From Paragordius varius (taxonomy: Eukaryota; Nematomorpha): a DNA stretch of 64,000 nt. Position 1 is the stretch's first letter. Each line of letters starts with the position of its first letter. Shown here one piece after another: positions 50,282 through 63,600 of the stretch. The notes beneath the pieces are model-generated. The model was not told where the DNA came from, did not search any database, and saw only the letters and a list, made by a program, of their open reading frames with translations. Where the stretch lies: contig OZ176059.1 in assembly GCA_964247055.1 (NCBI GenBank), positions 496,001 through 560,000 on the forward strand, in the 5' to 3' direction. The position numbers and the translations under genes are program-made.

Positions 50282-50322
50282 GCTAAAGTGTGAAATAAGA
50301 GCAACCATTAAAATTCATACTG
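50282..50322. mobile_element. Right tip of the interrupted family D MITE
   Basis: AAAGTGTGAAATAAGAGCAA then CCATTAAAATTCATACTG; continues the element broken at 48727. Confidence 0.8.
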
Positions 50323-50476
50323 TAATGCAAAAAAAATTAATCTTATATTATATTTATTTTATTAATTTACAAATAATACCAAAAATCTTGAGAATATATT
50401 TGCTATACGCTTATAAAAACATTAAACAAATATTAACTTTAATCAGATTTTTATACTGTTATCCTATCTTTTAACT

Positions 50477-50739
50477 CAGTGGTTCTCAAAAGGGTGGCGT
50501 AGAAAAATCTAAGGGGGCGCGAAAAAATTGGAGAATCTAATTAATAAAACTAAAAACAAATTAAAGGTTTCGGGTGCGAATTATAGAAATTCGTCACCTA
50601 TCTAGAAAACATATTTCAAAAATCGCAGAAATAAAGATCTTGATTGAAATTTTTATATTATAATATATTTTAAATTTTGTCTTGCAAAGATTCATTTTCA
50701 ATTTGGTTTATCGCGAACAAAAAAGGTTAAAAATCACTG
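50477..50739. mobile_element. hAT-type MITE (263 bp)
   Basis: CAGTGGTTCTCAAAAGGG at the left, GGTTAAAAATCACTG at the right; flanking octamers TTTTAACT and CTTAAACT match at 6 of 8 positions. CAGTGGTTCTCAA is a classic hAT end. Confidence 0.8.
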
Positions 50740-50899
50740 CTTAAACTTAAAATGTTGTCTAAAGGCCTACCCTAAAGTTTATGTAAAAAATTAAGAAATA
50801 TTTTATTAAACAAAATCATTACCATGAGAGTTACACCCAATAATTAAAGAATTTAACAGTCGTATTAACCCCCCAGATGTGATAAAACATGCCCCCCTA

Positions 50900-51131
50900 C
50901 AAAAAAATTGATTATACAGACAAAACATTTTTTTTCGAAAGACAACCATACTCTAAAAACTTGATTTGTGATATTTATTATAACCTCAGAATCCAACGCA
51001 ATCAATTCTACATGTTACGATTGTAACTAAATAGCTTATATACGGATAATTTAACAGACGGTTGTCTTTTGGATAATAATTCTTGTCTTTATGATTATAC
51101 GTTTTGTCCTTATATGTAGATTTTTTACTGT
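50900..51131. mobile_element. Family A MITE downstream of ERCC6
   Basis: TTGATTATACAGACAAAAC at the left, TTATACGTTTTGTCC and TTTTTTACTG at the right, with the mid-element CGCAATCAATTCTACATG block. Confidence 0.75.
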
Positions 51132-52615
51132 AAGAAAAAATTATTCACCAAACACATTAGATATAAAAAATAGTTTTAATTCATTCCATATTATTTTTAT
51201 AATTCTTGAGGGTCAAACGGCGCTTGTTTTATAAACTAACTTTGTTATGAAGGGTATAGGGTCCCCGCCCACCGTTATTCTTGTAAAAAAACTAACTTTT
51301 GAATGGTGGAACAAACATTGTTTTCATAAACCCTTTATTACACATACTAATGTAATCAATATTCAAATATATAAATGATGGTAGTAGATAATAATGAATC
51401 ATCGTGTTGATGATAATATAAATGAAGGAACAAAAGATTGAATAGTGTTTGTTGTATTGTTGTATAAAATTTTTAGCTATACGCTCTCTGCTCAAAAGGA
51501 TAACATGTGGTGTTGTACATTTTATGATATATGTGTAAAACTATTAAAAAAAAGCTATCTATATATATATTCATGTATATAATATATGATTCAATATATG
51601 ATTCAATATATGGAAAATGTAGCATGCACATGATAAAGTGTTTTTGATTATGAATTTTGAAAAGAATAAAAATGTCATTTGCAAAAAAAAATCACGATTA
51701 GGATAATGTTATATATGTATTATATCTATCAATCATATGTTAAAAGCAAACAACAATATGGATGAATAGAAGAGAGCAAATTTAGCATATATCATATATT
51801 GGTATACATAAAATTTTGATATAATCAACTAAACCCAACCAAAAACTTGAAATGATGAAAAAATATATATGTCTCTATAACTTGACAATTCACCAAATTA
51901 ATGGCGTAACAGCTTTTTTTTCGTCAATCCACATATATCAAAATATAGTTAAAGGCTCATTAAATAAAGTGATTCATTCTTTATATGTGTGGTTGATATA
52001 AATGTTTATGATAATTATGAGAAAGAAAAATGTATTATGTTTTGGGTATTATGTCGTAATTGAAAAGTCAAAATCAAATAAAACCAAAACATATAACATG
52101 GTATAGTTGGAATATCGCTACTGTAGAATATAATTATATCACCTTATGGGCATAATATATATATATATATATATATGAAATGCAATAAAAATTGGATAAG
52201 TTAAACAAAATAAAATAAATCAAGTCACAACAAAACAAAAGTGATAAAAAGGTATATCGGGAGCGAACCGCACCGCATAGCATGCTATATATATATATAT
52301 ATATATATGGAAAATTGACTATGAAATATAATGTATTTGAGATATTATATAATATAGTAATAAGGTATAAACCAAAATTTATCAAATATTCAAACATGAT
52401 ATGATATGCTGCCTTTACATTAATTTTGTATAACTATAATATTCATTTAGCAATATAAATTTATATGAAAAAAAATTGTCAAATAAAAACGTGTAACAAC
52501 CAATGTGAAAAGAAAATTGCATAGTTGCAAAAAAAGGATTTAAAAAAGTAAAAATATTCATAAGAGGCAAATATCGATAGGTAGGTAGGTATGTAAAACT
52601 CATTTAACATAGCTG
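51132..52615. other. Probable 3' UTR or downstream region of the LARP1-like gene
   Basis: Less repeat-laden than the rest of the window, with (TA)n runs near 52158 and 52288. Short minus-strand frames exist but none has clear splice sites or homology. A minus-strand AATAAA-type motif occurs near 51336. Confidence 0.35.
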
Positions 52616-53208
52616 TCAACAATCCATATCTGTATTTATGCTTATAATTTGATATATCACATGGGTATAAAACATTGCAAGCGCCGCATCCAATTCGCAT
52701 TCACAATCAATTCTGTCCAAGGATTTAACATTACAGTACAGTATATGTAGTATAATGTTTGCTTATTTCAAACTATAGTTGGGTAATTTGCAACACAGTT
52801 GTGTATGAAAAAAAATGATCAACGAAATGTTAATAAAATATTTCCTTTCTTTTTTCCATACCACTACTGTACTGTTGCAAATTACCCAACTATAGTGTAA
52901 AATAAGCAAATATTAAAATACAAAACGTAATGATCTATCAGACCGTTTTTATATCGTTTATATATATAATATATTATATATATATATACCATTTACAATT
53001 CGAAATTCCCCCTGAACAATGCACCCTAAAAATAAATTAAGTGTTTTCAAGCTAATATAACTCATCATTAATATAAAATATATTCGTATGGCATAGTTTT
53101 CTATTTTTTCAGTATTACATTAATTTTAGATAAACTTTCATTTTTTATTTTAAAAAACCACATAATTTATTTTAGGGTAAATTTGAATTGTTGAAGGGTG
53201 ATAATTTG

Positions 53209-53252
<44 letters not shown>

Positions 53253-53845
53253 TTTTCATACTTAAACGTTAATATATATATATATGTATATATATTTATA
53301 TTTTTAAAGATATTATAAATTCCATCAATTAACTATAAAATATATTTACGACAAAGTTGGAAATATTTAAAACCAAAAAAGATGTTAAAAATTACGTAAA
53401 TGTATATATGTTATTAAAGATTAGGTATGATTAATCAATATGTTACATGCAAATACAAAATTACCTAATATCCGCTTTTAGATTTGTTCATTATTTCTGT
53501 TATTGAGCCGTGTTTAATGAGGCCAGATAATATGTTTAATATTTCATGGCTAAATATATGTATAAAAAAATTATATATGATATATTTGAACAATAGCTAC
53601 CGCCAAAATTTTATTAAAAAAAGTATAGTTTAATAGATAAAAAATAAAGGTGGTTAAAATGGTATTTTATGGTCATATGGAGCAAATTAATAACGCATGT
53701 ATTAATATGTCAAAATTGAAATTATACCAACGTACAAAATGTAAAACTATAAAGACAAATATTTTTTTTCAAAAAACAACCAACCATACTTTTAAATCTT
53801 AATTTTTTAAAATCTAGCTATCTCATTATAATGGCAAAGTGTGAA

Positions 53846-53889
<44 letters not shown>

Positions 53890-56800
53890 GTTCCAATTAT
53901 TTACATTTTACAATTGTAGCAATATAACTTATATATAAAGGATGAATTTAGATTAAAATATTATGGATAGGGTTATCTTTTAAATATAAAAATTTGTCGT
54001 CTTTATATATTTACCGTTTTGCTACGTAGCAAAATTACAATTTTTACGCCATAAAAACAAATAACCATATATAGGGATGTAAAACAAGATATTTGTTGTT
54101 TGTTTTAACATGTAAAAACTTTAGTTGTTTTAGACTAAACGAATAACATTATATAAAAATGAATAAGGAATATATGTATATATATATATATATTTATAAA
54201 TACTTTTGTAAAATAGTTTCATGAGATACGGTAATAATATATGGACATAACAAGCTAAATAAATCATCAACATGGTTTGGCAACGAAATACGTGGAGAGA
54301 GCTGATGACTAAAATTCCCAAGCTATATACAAAAATAAGAAAATTAAAAATAGACAAATACATAATATTTACGGATAAATAAAAGGATATACTATTTACC
54401 ATTCAATTTTACCCTTAACACTTCAAATTCACCCTTAAACAACTCGAATTCGCCCTTGAACCATTAAAATTCACCCTTAAACAATTTAAATTCAATCTTG
54501 AAATAAATTATGTGTTTTCGGGCGGCCAATATAACTCTAACGTCATTTATATGAAATATATGGTTTATGACCACATAGTAATTGTTTTTTGTTTTATTTA
54601 TATATTAAAACAAAAATGAAATTTTGTTTAAAAATATAGGTAAATTTTAATCAAAAAACATATAATTTTTATTTTTGGGTGAATTTGATTTGTTCAAGAG
54701 ATGGTATACTCTTTGTTTAAACCAAATAAACTAAACCATTGAGGAATAACGTTAGTGTTCATAATTTGTCAAAAATAAAATTGGGTATGTCACTAATTTA
54801 CATATCGAATTCCTTATGTCTCAGCGCCAAGAAAGTTGGGTTATAACCGGAAATAAAAACTAAGAACCGGTCAAACCACTCCTCGCCTATATAATTGATA
54901 CAGTTACAACGATGAATAAAATTAATTATTAATTTTGTATGGGTTATAATAATAAACAATCATGATGAAAATTTGTACTAAATTAATAAAATTATTATTA
55001 TAATAATATTTTTATTTTTTTGAGTACCATAATTAAACAAGTTAATTATGTTTGTTGGTCATTAATATATATATGTTCATATACAGTAAAAATTGAAAAT
55101 TATATGGACGAAACGTAACAATATAAAAAAAAATATTTTGCAAAAGACAACCATACTTTTGTAAACCGTTAACTATTTAATCACAAGAAAAAATACAGAA
55201 TTGTTTTAACAATATACATCTCTATTCATACTTTACAGTTCGAAACAATAAAAACAAGATATAAAAAGTATGGTTGTCTTTTAGAAAAAAAATATTTGCA
55301 GTTATTTATAATATATTATTCAAAGCAAAACCAAACCTTAAATTTTTGTTTTAAAACACCAGTCGATATTAACAATTGGGTAGCGGAAAGAGATCGTTGC
55401 AATTCACAAACCTATTCATAATATATATATATATATATATATAAAAGATCATTCATTTTTTATAAACAATAACACAATGATACCTTGGGACAATCGTAAG
55501 CTATTGTAGAATTGTCCTTAATTCTAGCTAATAAGCATTCAAGTAGGTACAAAAGATGTTTACAGATGACTGTAAAATTGCACGGAGATTGCACTTTATA
55601 TACATAAAAATAAAAAAATTATGATACTCTCCCCTAAAAATAAGTGTATCGAAATTTTAGAAAAATGAGTAAAATAAGTTTACATTTAAAATTTCAATTT
55701 TCACAAAACTACATTTTTGCAAAAAATATATATATTTATTCGTTTTTACTTTTTTCTTTGAGCGTGGTGCATGTAAAGGCATTGATGAAATCTCTTATCA
55801 AATTTTGGTCATGACCCGTAGTAGTTAAATTATTTGTCAAGGGTATTATTGTATTGTGTTTCAAAATTACTATGGAGTAGCGTGTGTCATAAATAAAATT
55901 GTGTATATTATACATGTATATATTTACAGTAAAAAATGGAATTATACGTGAATACAAAACGTTAAAATGTTAAGGCAAATATTTTTTTTCACAAAAAAAC
56001 AACCAACCATACTTTTTAAATCTTGATGTTTTTTATATAAAACAAACTCATTGTTATAAACTCCAAAGTATATAATATTGATGTAAATTGGTAACACAAT
56101 CAATCACGTACTTTACGATTTGTTATTATATGATTTTAAGAGGATGAAGTAAGGTTTACAAAAACTTGGGGTTGTCTTTTAAAAAAATATATGTCTTTTT
56201 TTTGTCCGGATAATTGATCTTCTACAATTCTATGTTAGACTGGATTGACAGACACACGGGTGAATAAATTCAATTTCAAAAAAACTTACATTGTTGTACA
56301 AACAGGCTTGGGTAAATGATATGCGTATCACTTGGTGCAATAAAATAATGATTCGGTGGTGATATCCTGTAAATATAACATTTTTTAGTCAAACTCAACA
56401 TTATTTCAAACAAACACAGCTTTTTTTCAAGAAAATGCAACATATACAATCCTGTTTGAATGGAGAATGTTATTTTTGGATAAAAATAATATTGCGTTTG
56501 GTTAAATAAACCTTGCTTTTAATTGATTTATATATAAATATAAGTGTGTGTGTATATAAAAGAATCTTAAAATAATAATTAAAATTTGAAACAGATAGTT
56601 TTTTATTAACTTCGTGTTTTACAAAATTTATAGTTTTTGGATTATATTTAAAGCATAAAATCAAAATTTTGGAATATATATATATATATATACAACAAAA
56701 AAAGCAGCCATATAACCGAAAGATATTTTAGGTAAAATAACCGGAACAACGTAATTTAAAACTGCTTGCAAAATATTATAACCAATTTAATCCCAAAACT

Positions 56801-57565
56801 GTTTAAAGTGGTGGGTTTATAACAGACTGTAGAAAAAATTATATTAGGTTTAATGTTAACTTCACCCAACACCTTAGAACAAGTGAATAATAATGTTGTT
56901 ACAGTAAAAATTGTAATTAGGCGGACAAAATGTATAAATATAAGGACAAAAATTTTTTTTTAAAAAGACAACCCCATACTTTTTAAATTTTTAGTTTTTG
57001 TAAAATATTGTTCCATTGTTTACAATTGCATGCAAAGTAGAAATAGAGATGTATATTCGTAACACAATCAATTACACACTTTACAATTATGATTAAAAGG
57101 GATAAATTAAGGTTTAAAAAAGCCGAGGAGAAGTTGTCTTTTAAAATGAAAATATTTGTCCATCCGTATAATTTCAATTTTTAGAATTTTTATTAGCCAT
57201 AAATTAATATCATTACCATTTATCTTGCTTTTGGTTCATTATTTTTGTTAAGGGAGACAGGTTAGGACATGACATACATTTACGGAAGAAAAGTGAAGAG
57301 TTGTTGTGCCGCGAATTATCCCAACGCCAAAAATATGTCATCCATTTACTTGGATCATAATTGATAATTGGTGAAATGTCACCTTTTGGGCAATTAATAT
57401 TGTTGGGGTTAGAGCTATTGGCACTATTTCCTCCAATATCATCATTATTCATTCGTGGTAAAGAAGCTACTATGGTTGAAGCATGTCTCCCCTCATCAAT
57501 GGTTTGAGGAGATGATGATGATGGTATTATTGTGTTACACAATGATAAAAATTCGAGCTATATAT

Positions 57566-57605
<40 letters not shown>

Positions 57606-60600
57606 TTTACAATAAAATTTCTATCTTAAAAAATTAGAATGCAGACTCGAACAATTCAAATTCATCCTAAAAAATAAATTTAGTGTTTTGGGGCTAATAT
57701 AACTCATCATCAATATAAAATATATTCTTATGGCATAGTTTATTATTTTTTCAGTATTATATTGAATTTAAACGAATTCTATTCTATCTATAAAAATATT
57801 AAAAAAATAGTAATTTTGAATCTTAAAAAACACCTAATTTATTTTAGTGAACTGTAACTGATATATATATATATGTATATATATTTTAAGCAAGTCTATA
57901 AAAAGGAAATTGCGAATCACAAGCTAAAACAAGGTATTGTATAAGCGCCCTATATGTAAAATTTTACATGCCTTACTTTTTAATGAAGATATCATGAAAA
58001 TAACCCCGTGTTTATTTTATATATAAATGGGGATATTTACAAACAAAAAAGGATAATTAACCAATTACAGTATGCATTTTAATGGATTTCACACTATAGT
58101 TAAGCAATTCACAGCATCACAGTAGTGTATGGAAAAAAACAATAAAATGTTAATTAAACAATTATTTCCTTTCTTTTTTCACTCCTGTGTTGCGAATCGC
58201 CCTATTATATACTGTGAAATAACCATTAAAACGCATGCTGTATCTCGTGAATATCTCTGTTCAAAAACGGTCCTTAGTATAACGATACTTTTTTGTAAAA
58301 AAACAAAACCATGGTATTACCAAGTTGTAAAATATAAATTAGGCAGAAAATAGTTTGTTAAACATATATTATACCATTTCCGATTTTTTTGTAAAGAAAA
58401 ACAAATATAAAATGACATACAGTAAAAAATGGAATTATACGGACAAATTATAAAAATATAAAGATGACAAATATTTTTTTCTAAGAGACAACCATGTAAT
58501 TGTAGCTCATTATATTGTTTAAAATAATAAATTATGTGTGAAAAATTTATGTGTAAAAAAAAGTAGGATGACTTTTTATGAAAAAAATTGTCTTTTTATT
58601 TTTACCTTTTGTCCGTAGTGTATAATTTAAATTCTTATACTGTATTTGTCGGAAATATTAAAAAAAGTGTCGTAATCAAAAAAATTTCCAAAAACTTACA
58701 TCTAATATGGTTAACGGTTTTGTCAAACACGGACGAGTTAACATGCTCCCATCTTCTGCTTTGCCACTACGGAAATGTAGTATTCCATGTTGCACATTAT
58801 TACCATTTTCTCGTTTTCCAACGCGTAAAATATCATGTGTCTCATATAGAGCGACAAATACATCATACATATGGTGGTAGGGAACAATGGATTTTTTCCT
58901 GGTGTCTTCAATGTTAAATTTATTATTACAATTATTATTGTTGGTAGTACCAAGGACACCTAGGTGTGACAAAGCATTCGTGCTCAAATAAAGAGTTTTT
59001 TTCCTACTTATTGATGATGATACCTCTGGTGTAATTGGATACAACATTTCAATCTTCTTATCATACGTTTTTTCCAGCATGCTTTTATTTTTATTATTGG
59101 CGTTATTGGAAAAAACGATATCCTTACTTATATACGGGGTATTTATATTATTGTTGTTGGTGGTGTTGTCGCCAATGTTTGATATGGTAGCAGAAGCAAC
59201 TAATTTTATACATTACATTACATACATTACAAGAAATAAAATAAATTGTCATCATGATAGGATTAAGACCAGGTTAAAATTAATCTAGGGTTGGGTGGAA
59301 TTTAACAAAAATTAACCGGCATATAAATGATTGTGGACAAAACCGAGTTAAAATTATATATACACCATTTTTACGATTTAAACTCTAAAAATAATTTGTG
59401 TTTTCATGCGGCTAATATAACTCATTATTAATAGAAAATATAACTTTATGGCATAGTTTATTAGTTTTTCCGTATATGTACTGGAGAAAAGCCTACAATT
59501 ATTATAGATGGAGTAGAAATAGAAATAGTTAAACAGTTAACGTTTTTGGGCGCAATAATTTCAGAGGATGGGTCTTCAACTCCTGACATCAGAAAGATAA
59601 TAGGATTGGGTAGAGAAGCGATGACCAAATTAATAAGGATTTGGAAAAACAAAAGCGTAGAAGTTGAAACCAAAAAAAGATTACTCTACTGTTTCGTTCT
59701 CCCGGTCACCACATATGGATGTGAGAGCTGGACTCTCAGAAAAAGAGACAAAGAAAGGCTTATGGCTTTCGAAAGGAGCTGTGGCATAGGATGCTAGGAT
59801 ACACCTGGTAGGATAATTAATTAACCGGTTATAACCTTTGAGCAGGTAAACGACTAAATTATTTAGAATAACTTCTACTTAAGTATAAAATCCACTTAAA
59901 TAATACGACAAAAAAACAAACTTAACATAGGGAATATGGTAAAAATTTTATATATTAGCACATTCATTCATAACCAGTCAGACACCAGAGATTAAAAAAA
60001 TTCACGGTCAAAAACTCACCCAAACTAGTCATAGCAAAAAAAGCACAAATATCACATAACCCAAAATATAATTAGAGAAGATATACATATAATATATAAA
60101 TTTCTATATATATATACCAAAGTTATGTGATGGTGATGCGGATAGTAATACATTGCTATTATTGTCGTCAACAATAAAATTATTGAGCGATTGTGTTGGT
60201 TTAGATGATAAAGGCCACATGGTAGGATTTATGCGTGTCCTAACACTCAAAACAACGCCATTTTGGCTGTCGTGTTGTAACGATGATGAGGGTGTAGTTG
60301 TCAGGTAAGCCAATTCAAGCGTAGGGCTTAAACTGATAGCCTATAATTATAATAATACAGCAAATTACATGCATGTATTGACAAAGAAAGTATAAAAAAT
60401 CTAGGCTCACCCCTAGAGTTAATTTTCAGTTTATTTTCAATTCAGTTTAATTTTCATAAATTTCATTAAATTTAATTTAAATTCGTATAACCAACTGCAT
60501 TTAGACCAAAATTGCAAAGTTGGATATAAATATACCAAATCGATATGTGAAAACCTCAAGTAGTCAAATAGTTGTGTCGTACTGACGAGTGCTAACAAGC

Positions 60601-63600
60601 ACGAAACTAGTCTGCGATTATTGACGATGGGTTTCACATATCGTTTATAATTTCTATTTATACTTTCATTTAATTCTATTTAATTATACTTTATCGTTAT
60701 ATTACGGATTTTAACAGCTGTTATTACAAAACATAACCAATCCGTTATTTACCATTACAAAATTAAAGACATATATATTTGTGGTAAACATAATAACTGT
60801 AAAACACCTCTAATTAAAAATATAGCATATAATATATATAATATACCGAAATGACATCATTGATATTTTGTGTGAGATTTTTAATGCGTTTAAAACCGAG
60901 TAACATAGCTACCGGTATGAATCCAAAGGCATCCATATTGGAACGGAGATACAAATCCCGCACCAAATTGTTTTGACTGAAATAGTATTCACTATAAAAT
61001 AAAAAATTAAATATAGAGACAAATAATTACTTTCAAAAGAGACAACCCCATACCTTTTTAGGGGACCTAAATTTTTCCCTATAAATTATATCTCAACTGC
61101 TAAATATATATAATGGATTGATTATGTTATCAATTAACATCACTATATCATACACTTCAAGTTCAACATAATGAGTTAAATATATTCAAAACAAATCAAG
61201 CTGTTTAAAAAAATAAGGCGTTTGTTCACTTGGAGGAAAAAAAATATATGTTTGTTTTTACATTTTGCTTGTATGATTTCAATTTTTATTTAACACTTGC
61301 ATACAACAGATTCATTTCAGTCCTTCGATTCAAATTGGGGTAGATGGATAGACCAAGGCATGTTTAAAATTAAATACTTCAAAAAATATGGAAGGAATCG
61401 AATTCAAGGCAAATGTTTGCACTAATATAACACAATCTGAAATATATATAAAAAAATTCATTCAAAGACTTATTTTAAGGTAAAATCCGAAAATAATTTA
61501 GTCAACATGGCACGTGTATTAGTTAAATTACAAAATAATACAAAATAAACCACTTCTCGTATTGGATATAAAATAAAATAGCTTTAATTTTAACTTTAAA
61601 ATTAAATAATCTCGATGTATTGCGGAAATGTTGTAAAATAAAAATGGCGTCAAACTAGTTTTATAGGGAACTTTTTTTCGAAACTTAATTTTATTTAGAT
61701 ATTTCGGCTTATATATAATTTTATTAGAATAGAAGCATAAATTTAAAATAGGATCTTTTTGTTATTTAAATAATCAACTTAAATATAGACTAGGGTGTTG
61801 AGATACCCCAATTTGAATCAATGTGTTTATAGGAATGGCGTATTGATGTATATAAAACTTATATATGTAGTAGAAATGACGTAAAAGTTATAAATCCTTT
61901 ATACACCTTATTGTTGGGAAAAAAAGCTTATTTAAGGTCTTTAAAATATATATTTTTATAAACATCATACTATTATAAAGTTAATTTCCTTAAATTAAGG
62001 ATAAAAATTATAAAATGCTGTAACGTGCAAAAAAATTTATATAAAGTATGATTGAAAGCATCTAAACTAAATTGCAAAATAATGGTATGGGTGCATATAA
62101 ACTAGTATATAAATTGCAAAGTATTATATATACATTTGTTTCCTCAACAGGTCAATCAAGACGACATTAACGTTAAACATCATGTCATAGGCCGGTTGTG
62201 AGGATGGCGCTTCATTGAGGGACAAAACATAACTCGGTTGTTGATTAATGTATGGTGTGGTCAAGACTACACCATTTGATTCACCAACATTTTTACCCGT
62301 TACATTATTATTATCATTACTATCATTCAATAAATCATGTAATCTATCATTTTCTTTACCCGAAATGTTTGTTGTATCCTTAGGAGCGTTGATATCACCA
62401 ATATTATCACTTTCAGGTAATTTTTTCTCAATGATAAAACTATCATCCTTATTTAGTGTTTTGATGGGTAAATTATTATTCTTATTATTTATTAAATTTG
62501 AAGCGTTGTGAGATTGAACATCATTGTTTAGGGCACTTATGGAAAGAGGTTGATTCGCTTCAATAGTTGGTGAGTTAGCTAAATTTAAAAATAAAGGACA
62601 TTTTTCCATCATACGCAATAGATTAGGTTATGTTAGTTTATATAAAATGTAATATTTGTATATGAAAATATTCTAAAATTTAATTTACAAGCTAAAAAAA
62701 TCCATAAGCTATATTCGGCCCATTATTTTTTATCCCTTTTGAAAATACTCAATATGAGATACATAAACATGTGTTAAAATGCGAAAAGCGTAACAAAAAC
62801 ATTTTCATTGAAATATTTTGGCATGAATGTACTTTTGGTTAAATATTTACAACCAATGATAATAAATATATATATACCATTTACAGTTCAAATTCACCCT
62901 TAAACAATTCAAATTCACCCTCAAACAATTTAAATTCCCCTTCGAACAATTCAAATTCACCCTAAAATAAATTATGTGTTTTTTAAGATTTAAAATTACT
63001 TATATTTTTTTATATTTTTAACAAAAGAAACATTTTATGTAATCAAAACAATACTGAAAAAATAATAAACTTTGCCATAAAAATATATTTAACTATAATG
63101 ATGAGTTATATTAGACCGAAATTTTATAATTTATTTTTAGGGTGAATTTGAATTGTTCGAGGGTGAATTTGAATTGTTTAAAGGAGATTTTGAATTGTAA
63201 ATGGTATATATATATATATATTATTTGAAAACAAATCAAACTTGTTAATGTGGTCGTAATCAAATGCCCAAATTCGGCATTATCGTAAGGATAATGGTGA
63301 TGATGTGTAGAGGTCGATTGCTCAGGAACCGTATTATATACCACTTCATTATTCCCATTTGACAGTTGTCCTTTTTCCTTGTCTTGTACGTTGGGGACAT
63401 TTCTAACATCTAAAAGACTATTGATTGTTGAATCAACATTTGTATCCAACATATTATTGCAACCATTTTCAACATTTGTATCCAACATATGCATTTCAGT
63501 GCCGACATTTTGTTGATGGATGCTACAACTATTATTATTATCATTATTCAATAACCATTTATATACAGCAGGGTTATTGGTTAGTCCCCCATTGATACAT

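Noticed and set aside
51292-51495. 67-residue minus-strand open frame near the LARP1-like 3' end
   Set aside because: No splice acceptor in matching phase and no recognisable domain; more likely 3' UTR.
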